Of a stretch of 64,000 bases of DNA, positions 1-9,674 are shown in pieces (position 1 is the first letter of the stretch; every line of letters starts with the position of its first letter). Under the pieces are notes generated by a model. The model saw only the letters and a program-made list of their open reading frames with translations, was not told the origin of the DNA and did not search any database. Where the stretch lies: the NCBI GenBank assembly GCA_016748015.1, contig JAAOMT010000479.1:148427-212426 (forward strand), read 5' to 3'. This DNA is from Geosiphon pyriformis. Lineage: Eukaryota > Glomeromycota > Glomeromycetes > Archaeosporales > Geosiphonaceae. The position numbers and the translations under genes are program-made.

Positions 1-617
1 TTTTTGGGGCTTTTGGCTGATATGTAAAGATTAGTAAGTCTAATTTTTTCTGATTCACAAATAGTGGCTTTTGCTTCAAACAATTGAGCTTGATCCTTTA
101 CTTCTCTTTTTATGGCTAACATATACTGATCATATGATGGAATAGAGATTGATTGACAGGTTAAGATAATTTCTCCTTTGTTAATAATCTCTTCCTCTGC
201 CATATTAACTGGTACGTCTATTTTACCTGTTGATCCAAATCCCTGTATCTTTTTAGCAGTAATCCTTAATTCTTCCCTGTTTTCCACTAACACTAATTGA
301 GCTATTTTCACCAAAGATAGGAATATTGCCTGTGCTATCTTTTTGTTTAGATCTATGGTATATGCTTTTTCTGAATCATTTTGTAGCATAGCAATGATAT
401 TTTCTACATATCCTGTGTCAATTATTTCTCCTTTGATGTTTATCTCTTTTTTTGCTAAACTACTCCTAGATGCTAATTGAATCATTGTTGTTGCTAGAAT
501 TTCCAGTGCTATTTTTAGATCAATACAAGTGCGCAAATGTGGTTCCAATTTGATGAGATTTTTCTCTGGATATCTCAGATCAAACTCTGCATCAGTATCA
601 TGTGCATGTTCTGACAT
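1..617 (-). CDS. dUTPase domain of element A polyprotein, partial (runs off left edge)
   Basis: This is an uninterrupted frame of about 205 codons from an ATG at 617 to the window edge. The dUTPase family hydrolyses dUTP to dUMP and pyrophosphate and works as a trimer; in a retroelement it would limit uracil incorporation during cDNA synthesis. All five family motif regions are recognisable: DAEFDL (motif 1, where the usual Gly is Glu), SRSSL (motif 2), an IIDTGY motif 3 with the catalytic Asp, KKIAQ (motif 4) and KKIQGFGSTG (motif 5, where the usual Arg-Gly is Lys-Lys). The Gly-to-Glu change and others fit G-to-A decay, so activity is doubtful. The frame also continues upstream past the ATG, so it is part of a polyprotein. 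The homologous segment of element B is 7629-8663. Confidence 0.8.
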   Translation of the reverse strand, partial: MSEHAHDTDAEFDLRYPEKNLIKLEPHLRTCIDLKIALEILATTMIQLASRSSLAKKEINIKGEIIDTGYVENIIAMLQNDSEKAYTIDLNKKIAQAIFLSLVKIAQLVLVENREELRITAKKIQGFGSTGKIDVPVNMAEEEIINKGEIILTCQSISIPSYDQYMLAIKREVKDQAQLFEAKATICESEKIRLTNLYISAKSPK

Positions 618-1154
618 GATACCTTCGCCATTATTGCTGAACCATTTAAGTTCCTGCTTTTTGAAAAGGTCAGGAAGTGCGATAAATGTTTTGGGGTTTG
701 AATCAGAGTTTGAATTGTTGTCATTTTCATTGCTATTTGAAGCAGAGCTGGAATTGTTGTTTTCGTTATCATCATTGTCAGAGTTTGAATTGGGATCAAA
801 AGTTGATTCCAATTCCAATGTGCAGTTGCTCATTGGTTTGTTTTTTTCTGGGATCATGTAAATCATGTGTGGTAGTGGATTGTAAATAAGATCACACTCA
901 TTGCAATATTAGAAGTCATATGGGATCAAACAGTGGTCACATAATCAGGTGTTTATTTCTTCCAAGCATTGTTTCTGCTCTTCTCTGGTGGATGCTAATT
1001 GCTGGTAATGTTCATGAAATTCTTCTGGGTTGTCCTCAATATTGCCAAAGATGTCAAAAGTTTGGACATATTCAGATTCAGGAAGAGATAAAGAATTATT
1101 TTTAATCTTTAGTAGTTTGTTGGTTGTTGCACTTTCTGCTTTCACATATGCCAT
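618..1154 (-). pseudogene. Linker between Cys-rich module and dUTPase in element A, with CxxC motifs
   Basis: The minus-strand frame is collinear with 8688-9209 of element B. It carries an acidic, Asn/Ser/Asp-rich stretch and a small cysteine cluster (CDHC followed by CNEC) that could bind zinc. In-frame stops occur just before LCDHC (TGA, where B has Arg) and before YCNEC (TAA, where B has Gln). Frames are shifted in places. The Trp codon just upstream of the dUTPase start (ELKWFS) is intact here but is TGA in B. The function of this linker is unknown to me. Confidence 0.55.
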
Positions 1155-1244
1155 TCTTCATAGTTCATCTTTGTCATAGAAATATCCTTCCAATTGTTGC
1201 AATGCTCATTTTTAGGCATTGTTGATTAGTGTTCCTTTGTTTAC

Positions 1245-1511
1245 CTAATTGTTTATCAGTATGGTGTACTGGCATGTCTTATCACATGTTCTTCCATGCC
1301 CAGAAATGTTATTCCACATTCCTTCATCAGGTAAAATAGTTTCACATGTGAGACATGGTTGGTTATCCCACTTTTCTTGTTGTTTCAGTTGTCCAAAGCA
1401 CTTTATGATGCATGGGTGGCAGTAGAATCTTGTGGCCATGGAGTATTCTTCATCATCATCACAGCATGTGCCTATTGACAACAATTTTTTGTCACAATCG
1501 ACACATTCCAA
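1245..1511 (-). pseudogene. Cys-rich zinc-finger-like module of element A polyprotein
   Basis: An open stretch of 88 codons holds about a dozen cysteines in paired CxxC-like arrangements (CVDC at the N-terminus, CHPC, CLTC, CDKTC) plus a conserved EGMWNNISG-type patch. This pattern suggests a treble-clef or RING-like zinc fold placed between protease and dUTPase. The homologous module in element B is 9294-9530, where EGMWKDIPG and most cysteines are kept. I do not recognise a named domain. It lies in the polyprotein and is not a separate gene, so the apparent start is not meaningful. Confidence 0.5.
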
Positions 1512-1740
1512 TTTTGATTAACAATAATTGGATGGTGGTAATGAAGTGTAAGTGTATGAACTATAAGTGCTGTTGGTGAGAGTAGTTTCTTTTTTTTCTC
1601 CTTTCCCTTTTTCTTATTAGTTTCTTCCCACTTCCAGTTTGTTGGTTTGTCTTGGTTATTATCAGTTTCCCAGTTTTGGTCAGTATTCCAGGTAAGTTTT
1701 TTGTTTTCCTTCCCTTTTCCCTTGTTGTCCCAAGAAGTTA

Positions 1741-2272
1741 TTAGTGGTAGCTTGTTGTGGTCTTCATCAGCTCAAGAGATTTAGTATGCTTCCCAAATAG
1801 GTTTCTCTTTTTCTTCTTTGAATTTGATAAGTGGAGCTGATGGTGTAGTGATGGGTCTGAAATGACCACACATGGCTGGTACATGTGTGTGTCATCTGTT
1901 TTGGCTAAGCTGGAGCTCTTGGGTGTTTTAGTCAAGTGTTGTGTTGATTTTGAACAGCCAGTTATTACCTACTAATGCTTAGTATTAAGTGGCTTCCATG
2001 ACTAATATCTTAATTGGTACAGTGATATCATTAATTTTTATGAGCAAGTTATCTATTTCACCAATTGGAGTCTTAGTGGTCCTATTGGCTGTAATTATCT
2101 TTGCACTGGCAGCTTGATCAACTCGGTGATCTAATTGGTTCATGAACTGTCTTGTGATGATGCTGCCAGCTAATCCACTATCTAGAATCAGTTTAATAAA
2201 CTGACCATCAATTTTGGCATCTGTGTATATTGCTATGATAGGTTTTTCCTCGAGTGTGGCTCCACTGAACAA
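1741..2272 (-). pseudogene. Retropepsin-like aspartic protease region of element A
   Basis: The frame 2272-1985 contains FIKLILDSGLAGSIIT, which fits the retropepsin active-site loop (hydrophobic-hydrophobic-D-S-G) and a following helix-strand. This protease would cut the Gag-Pol polyprotein. After about 1985 the reading frame is disturbed; the B homologue continues with EATQYQALVGNNWLF and a CGHF patch, and the corresponding A sequence at 1741-1935 is out of frame. The active-site Gly is kept here but is Ser in B. It lies between gag (2860-3847) and the Cys-rich module. Confidence 0.65.
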
Positions 2273-2839
2273 AGAGATTTCTGTTGGTTCCTCAATTTCG
2301 AAAGAAAATATAACTACTAGAAACTCATATTTTATGACAGTGGCTGGCGGAATATTGGTAAGTGATTGCTTCTGTTTGGGTTTCTGAGTGTTGGATGCGG
2401 CATCTTCTGTGGTAATCAGAAGACTTAAATAGTTTTGGGAACTTGGGTTTTGAGTATATTCAGTTTCTGAACTCCACTGTCATGATCTTGATGGCTGGTT
2501 AGATAAACTGGAGATCAGTTAGTGAACAACTATTGCCAATCTCCAGTTTTGAGTGACTTTTGATTTAGAGTTTCCTAATGTTATTTGAGCTGAGTTTAAT
2601 AGCAGTGTTTGAATTGTGAGTGTTTGATAAATTATTTGTGGCTGTAGTAGTTAATATATTATTGGTGGCTGTGGTTGATAAACTGAAGGTTGATATACAG
2701 GTGGTTGATATATTGGCAGTTGTATCATTGGCAGGTAAGTTGATTAATATGGTGCTGAGTTGGATTAATAACTCAGAGTTGGGAACCGGTGATCAGGGTT
2801 TTGATATTGATTTCCCGATTGTTGGTTATTATTATAAAA

Positions 2840-3847
2840 TCAGCAGTTGGCTCTAATATGGTCTTGTTTACTACAATTATGATAGACACACATTTTTTGT
2901 TGCCATGGCTGATTTGATGATAATAAACGTAACTGATTTTGGAAATGATTCATGTTTTCTGAATTATTGCATCATTGTAGTGATTGATAAATTGCATGAT
3001 TGTCAGCTAAGTATCCTTCTAATTTCTGATTAATTGAATTACTGAATTGTTTTAATTTGAAATCCAATTCAGATGATCCATTCATCACTAGATTAACGGC
3101 TTGGGCATGGCTTGCTTTAAATTCTGCTGATTTGAAATTTCTGGCATTTGTAACTGTGTTTTGGAGAGTTTGTGGGTGTATTGGGCATATGCATTGAAGT
3201 AGGCTACTACACAGTCCACAGATAAACTGATTTAAAATCTGAGGCACTGTAAAATAGTCAGCTTGAATTGCTTGGATTTGGCATAAATTTTTATGGAAAT
3301 GTCCCAAGTAAGTGGTAACTGCTTCAGTTTCTCCCTGTTTAATTGTGGTAAAAGTGTTGGCTAAGTGATTAATGTTGTTATTATTACTGAAATATTCCAG
3401 GAATGCAGTTTTGAATTTCTGGAATGTTTGAGGTTTAACGGCTAAACTCTGATACCATGAATTGGTGGTATCTTGTAGAAAATAGAGAATTGCTTGAAGG
3501 GCTCTGTCATTGTTCCATCCATTGGCTGCAATGGCTTTTTCCACATTGTTAAGCCATACTTGGGTGTTATCCTCTTCACCAGTAAATTTCTCAATTTTGG
3601 CGATTAGAGCATAAGCCATTGGTTGTTGTTGTGATTGCTGCTGGATTTGTTGAGATAGTGGTTGTGGCTGTTGTTGTTATTCAGCATTTGGTGGTACTGA
3701 TAGTGAATTAATCACAATTACTGGAGGTAAGTGTTGTTGATTATTAATATTGGGTTTTCACTTGTTCTGATTGTACTGCATTTGAAAATTTGGAGTTTCA
3801 ATTTCCAGATTTTTTAAAGTTAGATTTTGCTGAGTTTGAAAGTTTGG
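2840..3847 (-). pseudogene. Gag capsid and zinc-knuckle region of element A (3' part of gag)
   Basis: An intact stretch of 215 codons (3619-2972) matches the retrotransposon Gag capsid type: an N-terminal WLNNVEKAI patch, SWYQSL, and the FLEYFSNNN / FTTIKQGETEAVTTY / FHKNL helical region. A polyglutamine tract lies just upstream (about 3620-3700). Downstream near 2860-2890 is a degraded CCHC knuckle in which the first Cys reads Tyr (TAT), followed directly by TGA where B has Arg. Gag packages element RNA in cytoplasmic particles. The N-terminal part of gag continues at 13569-14330 on the other side of element B. Confidence 0.75.
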
Positions 3848-4307
3848 TATTACAGATGACAATTTCTGGTGTTGAATTAAATATGAACCTGTAACTTGGT
3901 ATTCAAAGCTATTCTCATTGTTGATAATCTGAAGGTTTGGTATCTGAAGGTTTTGAGATAACAAATAGTTATTTATTAGATAATTGTAATTTGGAAAGTG
4001 GCTTAGATTAAATCTAAAACTAAGAGGTTTGTCTTTTTAGCTTCTAATCCTGCTGCTATATATACATAATTAAGATTCTTCAATTTCTTGATTCTTTACG
4101 ACAGGAATTCTGGAATTCCTGGAATCCTGCAATTCTTTTGAGAGGAATTCTAGAATTCTGCAATTCTGCAATTCCTTGTCAGGGAATCCTGAAATTCCTG
4201 GAATCCTGCAATTCCTGAGAAAAATCCTGGAATTCCACATTTACTATGTCTACTTCTGATTGGCTAATAATCATACTAATATATTTCCTATATTTCTATG
4301 AGTAACA
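3848..4307 (-). repeat. 3' LTR of element B with an internal deletion of about 430 bp
   Basis: Its left end (3848 to about 3955) matches 12673-12780, and the rest (about 3956-4307) matches 13195-13568. The middle of the LTR, present in the 5' LTR and in element A's LTR, is absent. The junction lies at a short TTTTGAGATA-like context. The two LTR copies differ at many positions in the shared part, mostly A/G and C/T exchanges. A TATATATA box is kept at 4057-4064 (minus-strand promoter position). Confidence 0.9.
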
Positions 4308-4322
4308 TTATTCCCTCCTTTT
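4308..4322 (-). other. Polypurine tract of element B
   Basis: On the minus strand this reads AAAAGGAGGGAATAA immediately before the TGTTACT start of the 3' LTR. This is the expected place and composition for the plus-strand primer of an LTR retrotransposon. Confidence 0.85.
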
Positions 4323-4365
4323 AATATTGAGCTCTGTCGAAATCCAACTCATTTAATTTCCTCTC

Positions 4366-5035
4366 TTAAAGTATTTTCTGGATTTCATTTTCGAGAATTA
4401 CTTGTGTTATTTGGGTCTGTAATTTTTCGAATTGAGCATTGGTGATCTTTCCCAATTGATTACTGGTAACCATATCCATTGTTTTGTTGAGTAATATTTC
4501 TGGTCTATCTTGAAATACTGTGTGTATTTGGTATATAGCTTGGGCCTGTGTGGATAAGTTATTCTTTCTCACAAAATATTCTAATTGTTGTAGTATTTTT
4601 TTGTCGAATAATCGCTTTGTTTTATCTGTATATAAGTTCTGGATATTTACGTGTTGTCCCAAGTAAAAATAACAATAGTTTCGTGGAAATTGTTGTATCT
4701 ATCAATTTCAAGTTTTTTTAGTCAACTCTTGATATAGTAACTTTTTTGTCAACTCTCTTATTGCTAATTTTACTTTTGCCATGATTTTGTCCATAGTATT
4801 TTTAGTTTTTTTCTGTGTTCTGGGTTGTAATGTCTTTCTAGTATTTTGATATTAAATGGTTTGTTGATTGATTGTAATTTCCATTTCCTGGTGTTAGATC
4901 AATTGAAAGAGTTGTTGTGCTAGTGAGTGAATGTTGTCTGTAATTTCCATTTTTCTGATATTTTCTGTCGTGTCTATCATGTCTTTATATATTCTTTTGA
5001 TGAATCAATTTGACATGTTGTTGTCAATAATAATG
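4366..5035 (-). pseudogene. C-terminal tail of element B Pol, after integrase
   Basis: The same reading frame that encodes integrase continues past the integrase C-terminal domain to a stop at 4366, just before the PPT. The last 98 codons are open (4662-4366) and Lys/Gln/Ile-rich, with a predicted helical character. Upstream there is an ATG at 4782 followed by stops at Trp/Gln-like positions near 4700. The tail could be a targeting or coiled-coil extension of integrase or a separate small 3' ORF; I do not recognise it. It carries the same kind of stop codons as the rest of the element. Confidence 0.55.
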
Positions 5036-6315
5036 ATTGGTTTCAGATCTTGTGGAATCTGATCTGGTTGGACTAATATTTTCTGTACTTTTAATTGTGG
5101 AATATTACTGGTGGATGATGGTATGGTGTTGTAGTATGGTTTTAGTCGATCTCTATGTGCTGCTTTGGTTAAGATTTTGTTGTTCAGTCTTAATTTGTAA
5201 GCTTTATTTCCTAGAATTTCTTCTATGTAAAATGGTCTATCCTATTTGGGATCAAATTTTCCACTTCATTGTTTTTCTGCTTTGGTACAATATAAGAGTA
5301 CTTTGTCTCCAATCTTGAATTCAACTGGTTTGTTTGATAGTTGATTATTATGTCTTTTTTTCTGTTTCTCTTGTGACTTTTGTATGTTATCAGCTGTTTT
5401 TCTTCGTTTGTTTTCCAATGTTTCTATTAAGTCATATGTTCTTCTTAACAATGTTTCTTGGAAATTTTTTTCTGTTATTGGTTCAGTTAGATATGTGTTG
5501 ACCTTTATCTCTACTGGTAATGTTGCTGTTCTACCATATAGTAATTCAAATGGTGTTGTTTGTGTAGTGTCTTGCTTCATTGTTCAATAAGCAAATAGTA
5601 CTGATGGTATCAACACATCCTAATTGTTCTGGTTTTCTTGGCTGAGCTTAGCTATTGCTTCACACAATGTTCTGTTGAATTTTTCAACTAATCTGTTGGT
5701 TTGTGGATGGTATGGTGATAATAGTGGTCTCTTAATTCCAAATCTTTGGCTCAATTCTGTTAATGTTTTGTTCACAAAATGAGTTCCTTAGTCTGATAAT
5801 AATTTTTTTTGACATCTGTATTGACAAATTAAATTTTGATGAATGAATTTGGCAACAGATTCTGCATCTGCTCTTTGAATTGCTCTCACCTCTAGCCATT
5901 TTGTAAGATAGTCCATGGCTACTGCTATGTACCTGTTTTTTCTTCTGGTGATTGTTAATGATTTGACTAGATCAATTTCAATACAGTCGAATGATTGTTC
6001 CACTTTGATTGGTCTTAATAGTTTACTGGATTTTGTTTCTCCTCTTTGCTAACAAGCATTACAATTTTGAACATATTAGATGATATCTGGATATATTGAT
6101 GGCCAATAGTATTTTTTTCTGGTTTTTTCTATGGTTGCTTCTTTGTGAAAGTGTCTTGCTATTGGATTTAAGTGCATATTGAATAATATTGTTTCTTTTT
6201 CTGACTCTGTAATTACTTTGGTTGGTTGCTCTAGCTTTCTTCTATTTTTCTGATACAGTATATTTTGGTGAGTAATAAAATATTTTGATTGTTGTTTGAT
6301 ACTCTTTCGTTCCAT
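5036..6315 (-). pseudogene. Integrase of element B (HHCC zinc finger, catalytic core, C-terminal domain)
   Basis: Integrase inserts cDNA into the host genome. From N to C terminus, 6315-6076 holds the zinc-finger histidine region (HLNPIARHFHKEATIEKTRKKYYWPSI is split here as HLNPIARHFHKE and KYYWPSI). The CNAC pair follows after a stop. Then comes the core, with an IDLVKSL first-Asp region and LLSD before TAA where GTHF follows (Gln expected), and finally PFELLYGR and a C-terminal SGKFDPK patch flanked by two TGA codons where the family has Trp (KWxGP type). Stops lie before YVQNC, before QRGE and after LLSD. A hypermutated copy of this region is at 22714-23555. Confidence 0.85.
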
Positions 6316-6329
6316 TTAAGATAAATTCT

Positions 6330-6944
6330 CCTTGAACTGTTGAGTGTTTATATAATGTAGCAGTTGTTGATATTTTTGTATGTTCATTTTTTGTTATATT
6401 TTCGTTGGTATTGTTATATTTTTGGGTTGAAATGTTCTTAGATTTGTCTCATTTGCGACAAACTGTCAGCATTTCCATTGTCTTTTCCCTTTTTATAATG
6501 TATAGTATAATTATATGGTACGAGTGCCATTTTCCATCTTGACTGTCTTCCATTTCCAAATTCTTGTTTTTGAAATGATGTTAATTCTTTGTGATCTGTG
6601 TATACTTCAAACTTCTGGCTCAAGTATTTTTTCCATTTCATGACTGCCCAGTATATCGCTAAGTGTTCTTGTTCCAGTGTTTCATAGTTTTTTTTGGCTG
6701 GTATTAAACTTCTGCTGGCATATGCTACTGGATGTTCCCTGCCGTCTGGTTTTTTCTGAGATAGTATTGCTCCCAATGCTTGGCTGGATGCATTGGTGGT
6801 GATGATAAATAGTTTGCTGTAATCTGGATAGATCAGTACTGGAGCTTGAATGAGCTTTCTTTTCAGAATATCAAAAGCTTCTTGTTGACTTTCTGTCCAT
6901 TCATATTTTGTATTCTTGGTTTGCAGCTGGTTGAGTGGCTGCAC
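6330..6944 (-). pseudogene. RNase H domain of element B
   Basis: The frame 6944-6438 (168 codons) begins in the RT-RNase H connection (W-E-Q-A-F type: ESQQEAFDILK) and carries the gypsy RNase H landmarks ASSQALGAILSQ, HPVAYASRSL, YETLEQEHLAI and VYTDHKELTSF. RNase H degrades RNA in the RNA-DNA hybrid. The first catalytic Asp, normally in a T-D-A-S motif, reads Asn (TTNAS), a G-to-A type change. The Glu in the EHLA motif and the Asp in YTDHK are kept. Below 6438 the frame carries several TAA codons at Gln-like places before the integrase zinc finger. Confidence 0.85.
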
Positions 6945-7640
6945 TATCTTGGAAAAGTTCTTGATAAAACATCAATAGTAACTAGTAAATCCCAAGAATA
7001 ATTTCAGTTCTGTTATATTTGTTGGTACTGGAAAGTTCTTTACTATCTCTATTTTTTCTGGATCCGTTTTGATGCCGTTTTTGCTGACTATGTGTCCCAA
7101 AAATTTTAGTTCTGTCTTATCAAAGAAGCACTTTGTTGCATTTAACTTTAGTCCTGCTCTTCTTAATCTTTTGAACATTTGTTGAAAATGATGAAGATGA
7201 TTATCAAATGTTTTTGAGAATACATTGGTGTTGTCCAAATATACAACTACTGATTTCCACAATAAACCAGTATAAATGATTTCCATTAGCCGTTGGAAAG
7301 TGGCTGGTGCATTGGTTAAGCCAAATGGCATAACTTCAAACTCAAAGTTTCCCTCTCTTGTAGTGAATGCTGTTTTTTCTTTGTCGGCTGGATCCATGGC
7401 TACTTGTCAGTAACTACTATCTAAGTCTAATGTTGAGAACCATTTGTTTCCACCAAAAGCATCAAATAGTTTTTGTATCCATAGAGTTGGATAGCTGTCT
7501 CCATAAGTTATACTATTTAGTTTTCTGTAGTCTACACAAAATTGGATTTTTCTATTCTTCTTACAGACAAGTACTATTGATGACGATCATGGATTCATTG
7601 ATGGCTGAATTAACCCATTGTCAAGCATTCAGTTGATCTC
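6945..7640 (-). pseudogene. Reverse transcriptase of element B
   Basis: Reverse transcriptase copies element RNA into cDNA. The frame starts after the dUTPase linker (PIKQLAYRVLP, CQEIN) and runs through GLIQPSM, SSSIVLV, IQFCVDYRKLN, FSTLDLDSSY and VAMDPADKEKTAF to VMPFGLTNAPATFQ. The usual Y-x-D-D catalytic box reads YLDN (VVVYLDNTNVFSK), and the C-terminal LFLGFTSYY follows. Stops are TGA after CQEIN, between NP and SSS, between SSY and QVAM, and after TSYY. In gypsy RTs the second, third and fourth positions are Trp, Trp and Arg. The YLDN change alone should abolish polymerisation. Confidence 0.9.
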
Positions 7641-8663
7641 TTGACAGATGATTTCATGGCTGGCTGGTAGTACTCTGTATGCTAGCTGTTTGATTGGCAT
7701 TGTATCTCCAGTCTTAATTTGATGTTGAATGATGTCAGTTCTGCCAAATTTGTTTTCGTTGGCAAAAATGTCATTGAAATTGTTGAGTAACATCTTGAGC
7801 TGCATATGTTGTAGTTGGTCTAGATTTCCCATGTTTATTTGTTCTAATTGTTCTGGTTGAAGCAAATAACATTCATCTCGTCCATAGATTGTTTGTGATG
7901 TGATGTCAACATATTTACAAAGCTGTGGAAAGTCTGGAATGGGATTTGGTGGTTGATTCTCTATTTCAGTGTTTAAGTATCCCATAGTAGTTCCAGCTGG
8001 TATTACTATGACATTTCCTGTGTTGTTGTAGATGGGAATTTTGATGTGACTGTAATCTTTGGCTGGTATGTGGAGATTGATGAGTCCAATCTCTCTTGAT
8101 TTGCAAAGGGTCAGTTCTGCTTCAAAAATCTGATTTTGTTCTTTTTCTTTCCTTTCTATTGCTAACATGTACTGGCTATATAGTAGAATGGAAATAGCTT
8201 GACTGGTTGAGATAATTTCTCCTTGGCCAACAATTTTTTTTTCCACCATATTAACTGGTACATCTACTCTACCTGTTGATCCAAATCCTTGTATCCCTCT
8301 TGTTGTTATCTTTAATTCCTCCCTTGTTCCCACTGACACTAAGCTAGCTACTTTGACTAGTAGCAGGAATATGGTCTGTGCTATCTTTTTATTTGGCTCA
8401 ATGATATAAGTCTTTTCTGAGTCATTTTGTAGCATGGTACTGATATTTCTTGTATATTCTGCATCCACTATTCCCTCTTTAATATTAATCCTTTTTTTCA
8501 TTAAACTACTCCTAGATACTAACAGAACCATGGTTGTTGCTGGGATCTCTAGAGCTATTCTCAGATCAATGCATGCTCGCGCATTTGGCTCCAATTTGAT
8601 GGCATTTTTTTCTGGATATCTCAGATCAAACCCTGCATTAGTATCATGCACACGTTCTGGCAT
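7629..8663 (-). CDS. dUTPase domain plus linker to RT, element B polyprotein segment
   Basis: This is the longest open segment of the element (344 codons). Residues 1-135 form a dUTPase: NAGFDL (motif 1, 9-14), SRSSL (motif 2, 50-54), GIVDAEY with the catalytic Asp at 67 (motif 3), KKIAQ (motif 4, 92-96) and RGIQGFGSTG (motif 5, 122-131). All five are present, although the Gly after motif 3 is replaced. Residues about 140-290 are a linker of unknown fold, and the end (TGDTMPIKQLAYRVLP) enters RT. It is flanked by TGA codons at Trp positions on both sides: before the ATG, where element A has TGG, and at the end. The enzyme segment itself remains open. Confidence 0.85.
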   Translation of the reverse strand: MPERVHDTNAGFDLRYPEKNAIKLEPNARACIDLRIALEIPATTMVLLVSRSSLMKKRINIKEGIVDAEYTRNISTMLQNDSEKTYIIEPNKKIAQTIFLLLVKVASLVSVGTREELKITTRGIQGFGSTGRVDVPVNMVEKKIVGQGEIISTSQAISILLYSQYMLAIERKEKEQNQIFEAELTLCKSREIGLINLHIPAKDYSHIKIPIYNNTGNVIVIPAGTTMGYLNTEIENQPPNPIPDFPQLCKYVDITSQTIYGRDECYLLQPEQLEQINMGNLDQLQHMQLKMLLNNFNDIFANENKFGRTDIIQHQIKTGDTMPIKQLAYRVLPASHEIICQEIN

Positions 8664-8687
8664 GATACTTTTCTCATTGTCACTATA

Positions 8688-9209
8688 TCATTTTAACTTC
8701 TGTTTCTTGAAGAGATCTGGTAGTGCAATATATTGTTTGTAGTTTGTATTGGAGTTTGAATCTGAGTTGGAATCATTGTCGTTGTCATTGCCATTTTGAA
8801 CAGAACTTGAACCATTGTTGTCATCATCATTGTTAGAATTTGAATCGCGATTGATCAGTGATTCTGATTCTGATGTGCAATTGCTGATTGGTTTTTCCTC
8901 TTTAGAGATCATGTAGATCATGTGTGGTGGTGAATTGTAAATAAGATCACACTCATTACAATATTGAAAGTCACATGGAATTAAACAGTGGTCACATAAC
9001 CGGGTGTTTAGCTGTGCTAAGCACTCTTTTTGTTCTTCTCTTGTGATTGCTAGTCGCTGGTAGTGTTCATAAAATTTTTCTGGATTGTCTTCGATGTTGC
9101 CAAAGACATTGAAGGTTTGGACATATTCAGGCTCAGATAGGGATAGTAGGTTGTTTTTAATTTCTTTCAGCTCCTCTGTTATAGCACCTTCTAACATAGC
9201 ATATACCAT
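8688..9209 (-). pseudogene. Pol linker of element B with CxxC cluster and acidic tail
   Basis: The 173-codon open segment has an N-terminal helical part (EPEYVQTFNVFGNIEDNPEK), a cysteine cluster (CDHCLIPCDFQYCNEC) that could bind zinc, then a low-complexity Asn/Asp/Ser stretch ending in ALPDLFKKQKLK. It ends at a TGA where element A keeps TGG, so in the live ancestor it was continuous with the dUTPase. Function unknown; perhaps a nucleic-acid-binding spacer. Confidence 0.6.
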
Positions 9210-9293
9210 TCTCCAGATCTCATCTTCATTGTGTGGGTATCTTTCTAGGTGTCTTAATGCTCGTTTTCAGGCGTCATTGATGGGAGTTCCCTT

Positions 9294-9530
9294 TCATACC
9301 CAGTCATTGATCAGGATGATGTATTGGCATGTCTCATTACATGCTTCTTCTCTTCCAGGAATGTCTTTCCACATCCCTTCATCTAAGAGAGTATCTTCAC
9401 AAGCTAAACACAAGGTACCATCCCATTTTCTTATTTTTGGCAGTTGTCCATCACATTCAAGGACACATAGACAACAGTAGTACTTGGTTGCTGCCATCCA
9501 TTCTTTGTCCTTACTACAGTATGTGCTCAT
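9294..9530 (-). pseudogene. Cys-rich zinc-finger-like module of element B polyprotein
   Basis: About 78 codons hold paired cysteines (YCCLCVLEC, CLACED, CNETC) and the EGMWKDIPG patch shared with element A at 1245-1511. It sits between protease and the dUTPase linker. The pattern suggests two zinc sites. I do not know a named family for it. Retention in both copies suggests it was functional in the ancestor. Confidence 0.5.
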
Positions 9531-9674
9531 TGTTAACAGTTTCTTGCCACAACTGACACATACAAGTTTGGGTCAATAGTAAGCGTTTTGAGGTGGTGTC
9601 GCATATAGAATATGAGTGTAGTAGGTGGTTTGTTTTGGTTCCTCTTCCTGTTTCTTTCCTTTTCTCTTTTCTTC

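Noticed and set aside
6970-8690. TGA read as Trp (altered genetic code) in element B
   Set aside because: TGA at Trp positions is frequent, but TAA and TAG stand at Gln positions in the same frames, TGA also stands at an Arg position, and the other copy has normal codons. Directional mutation explains all three.
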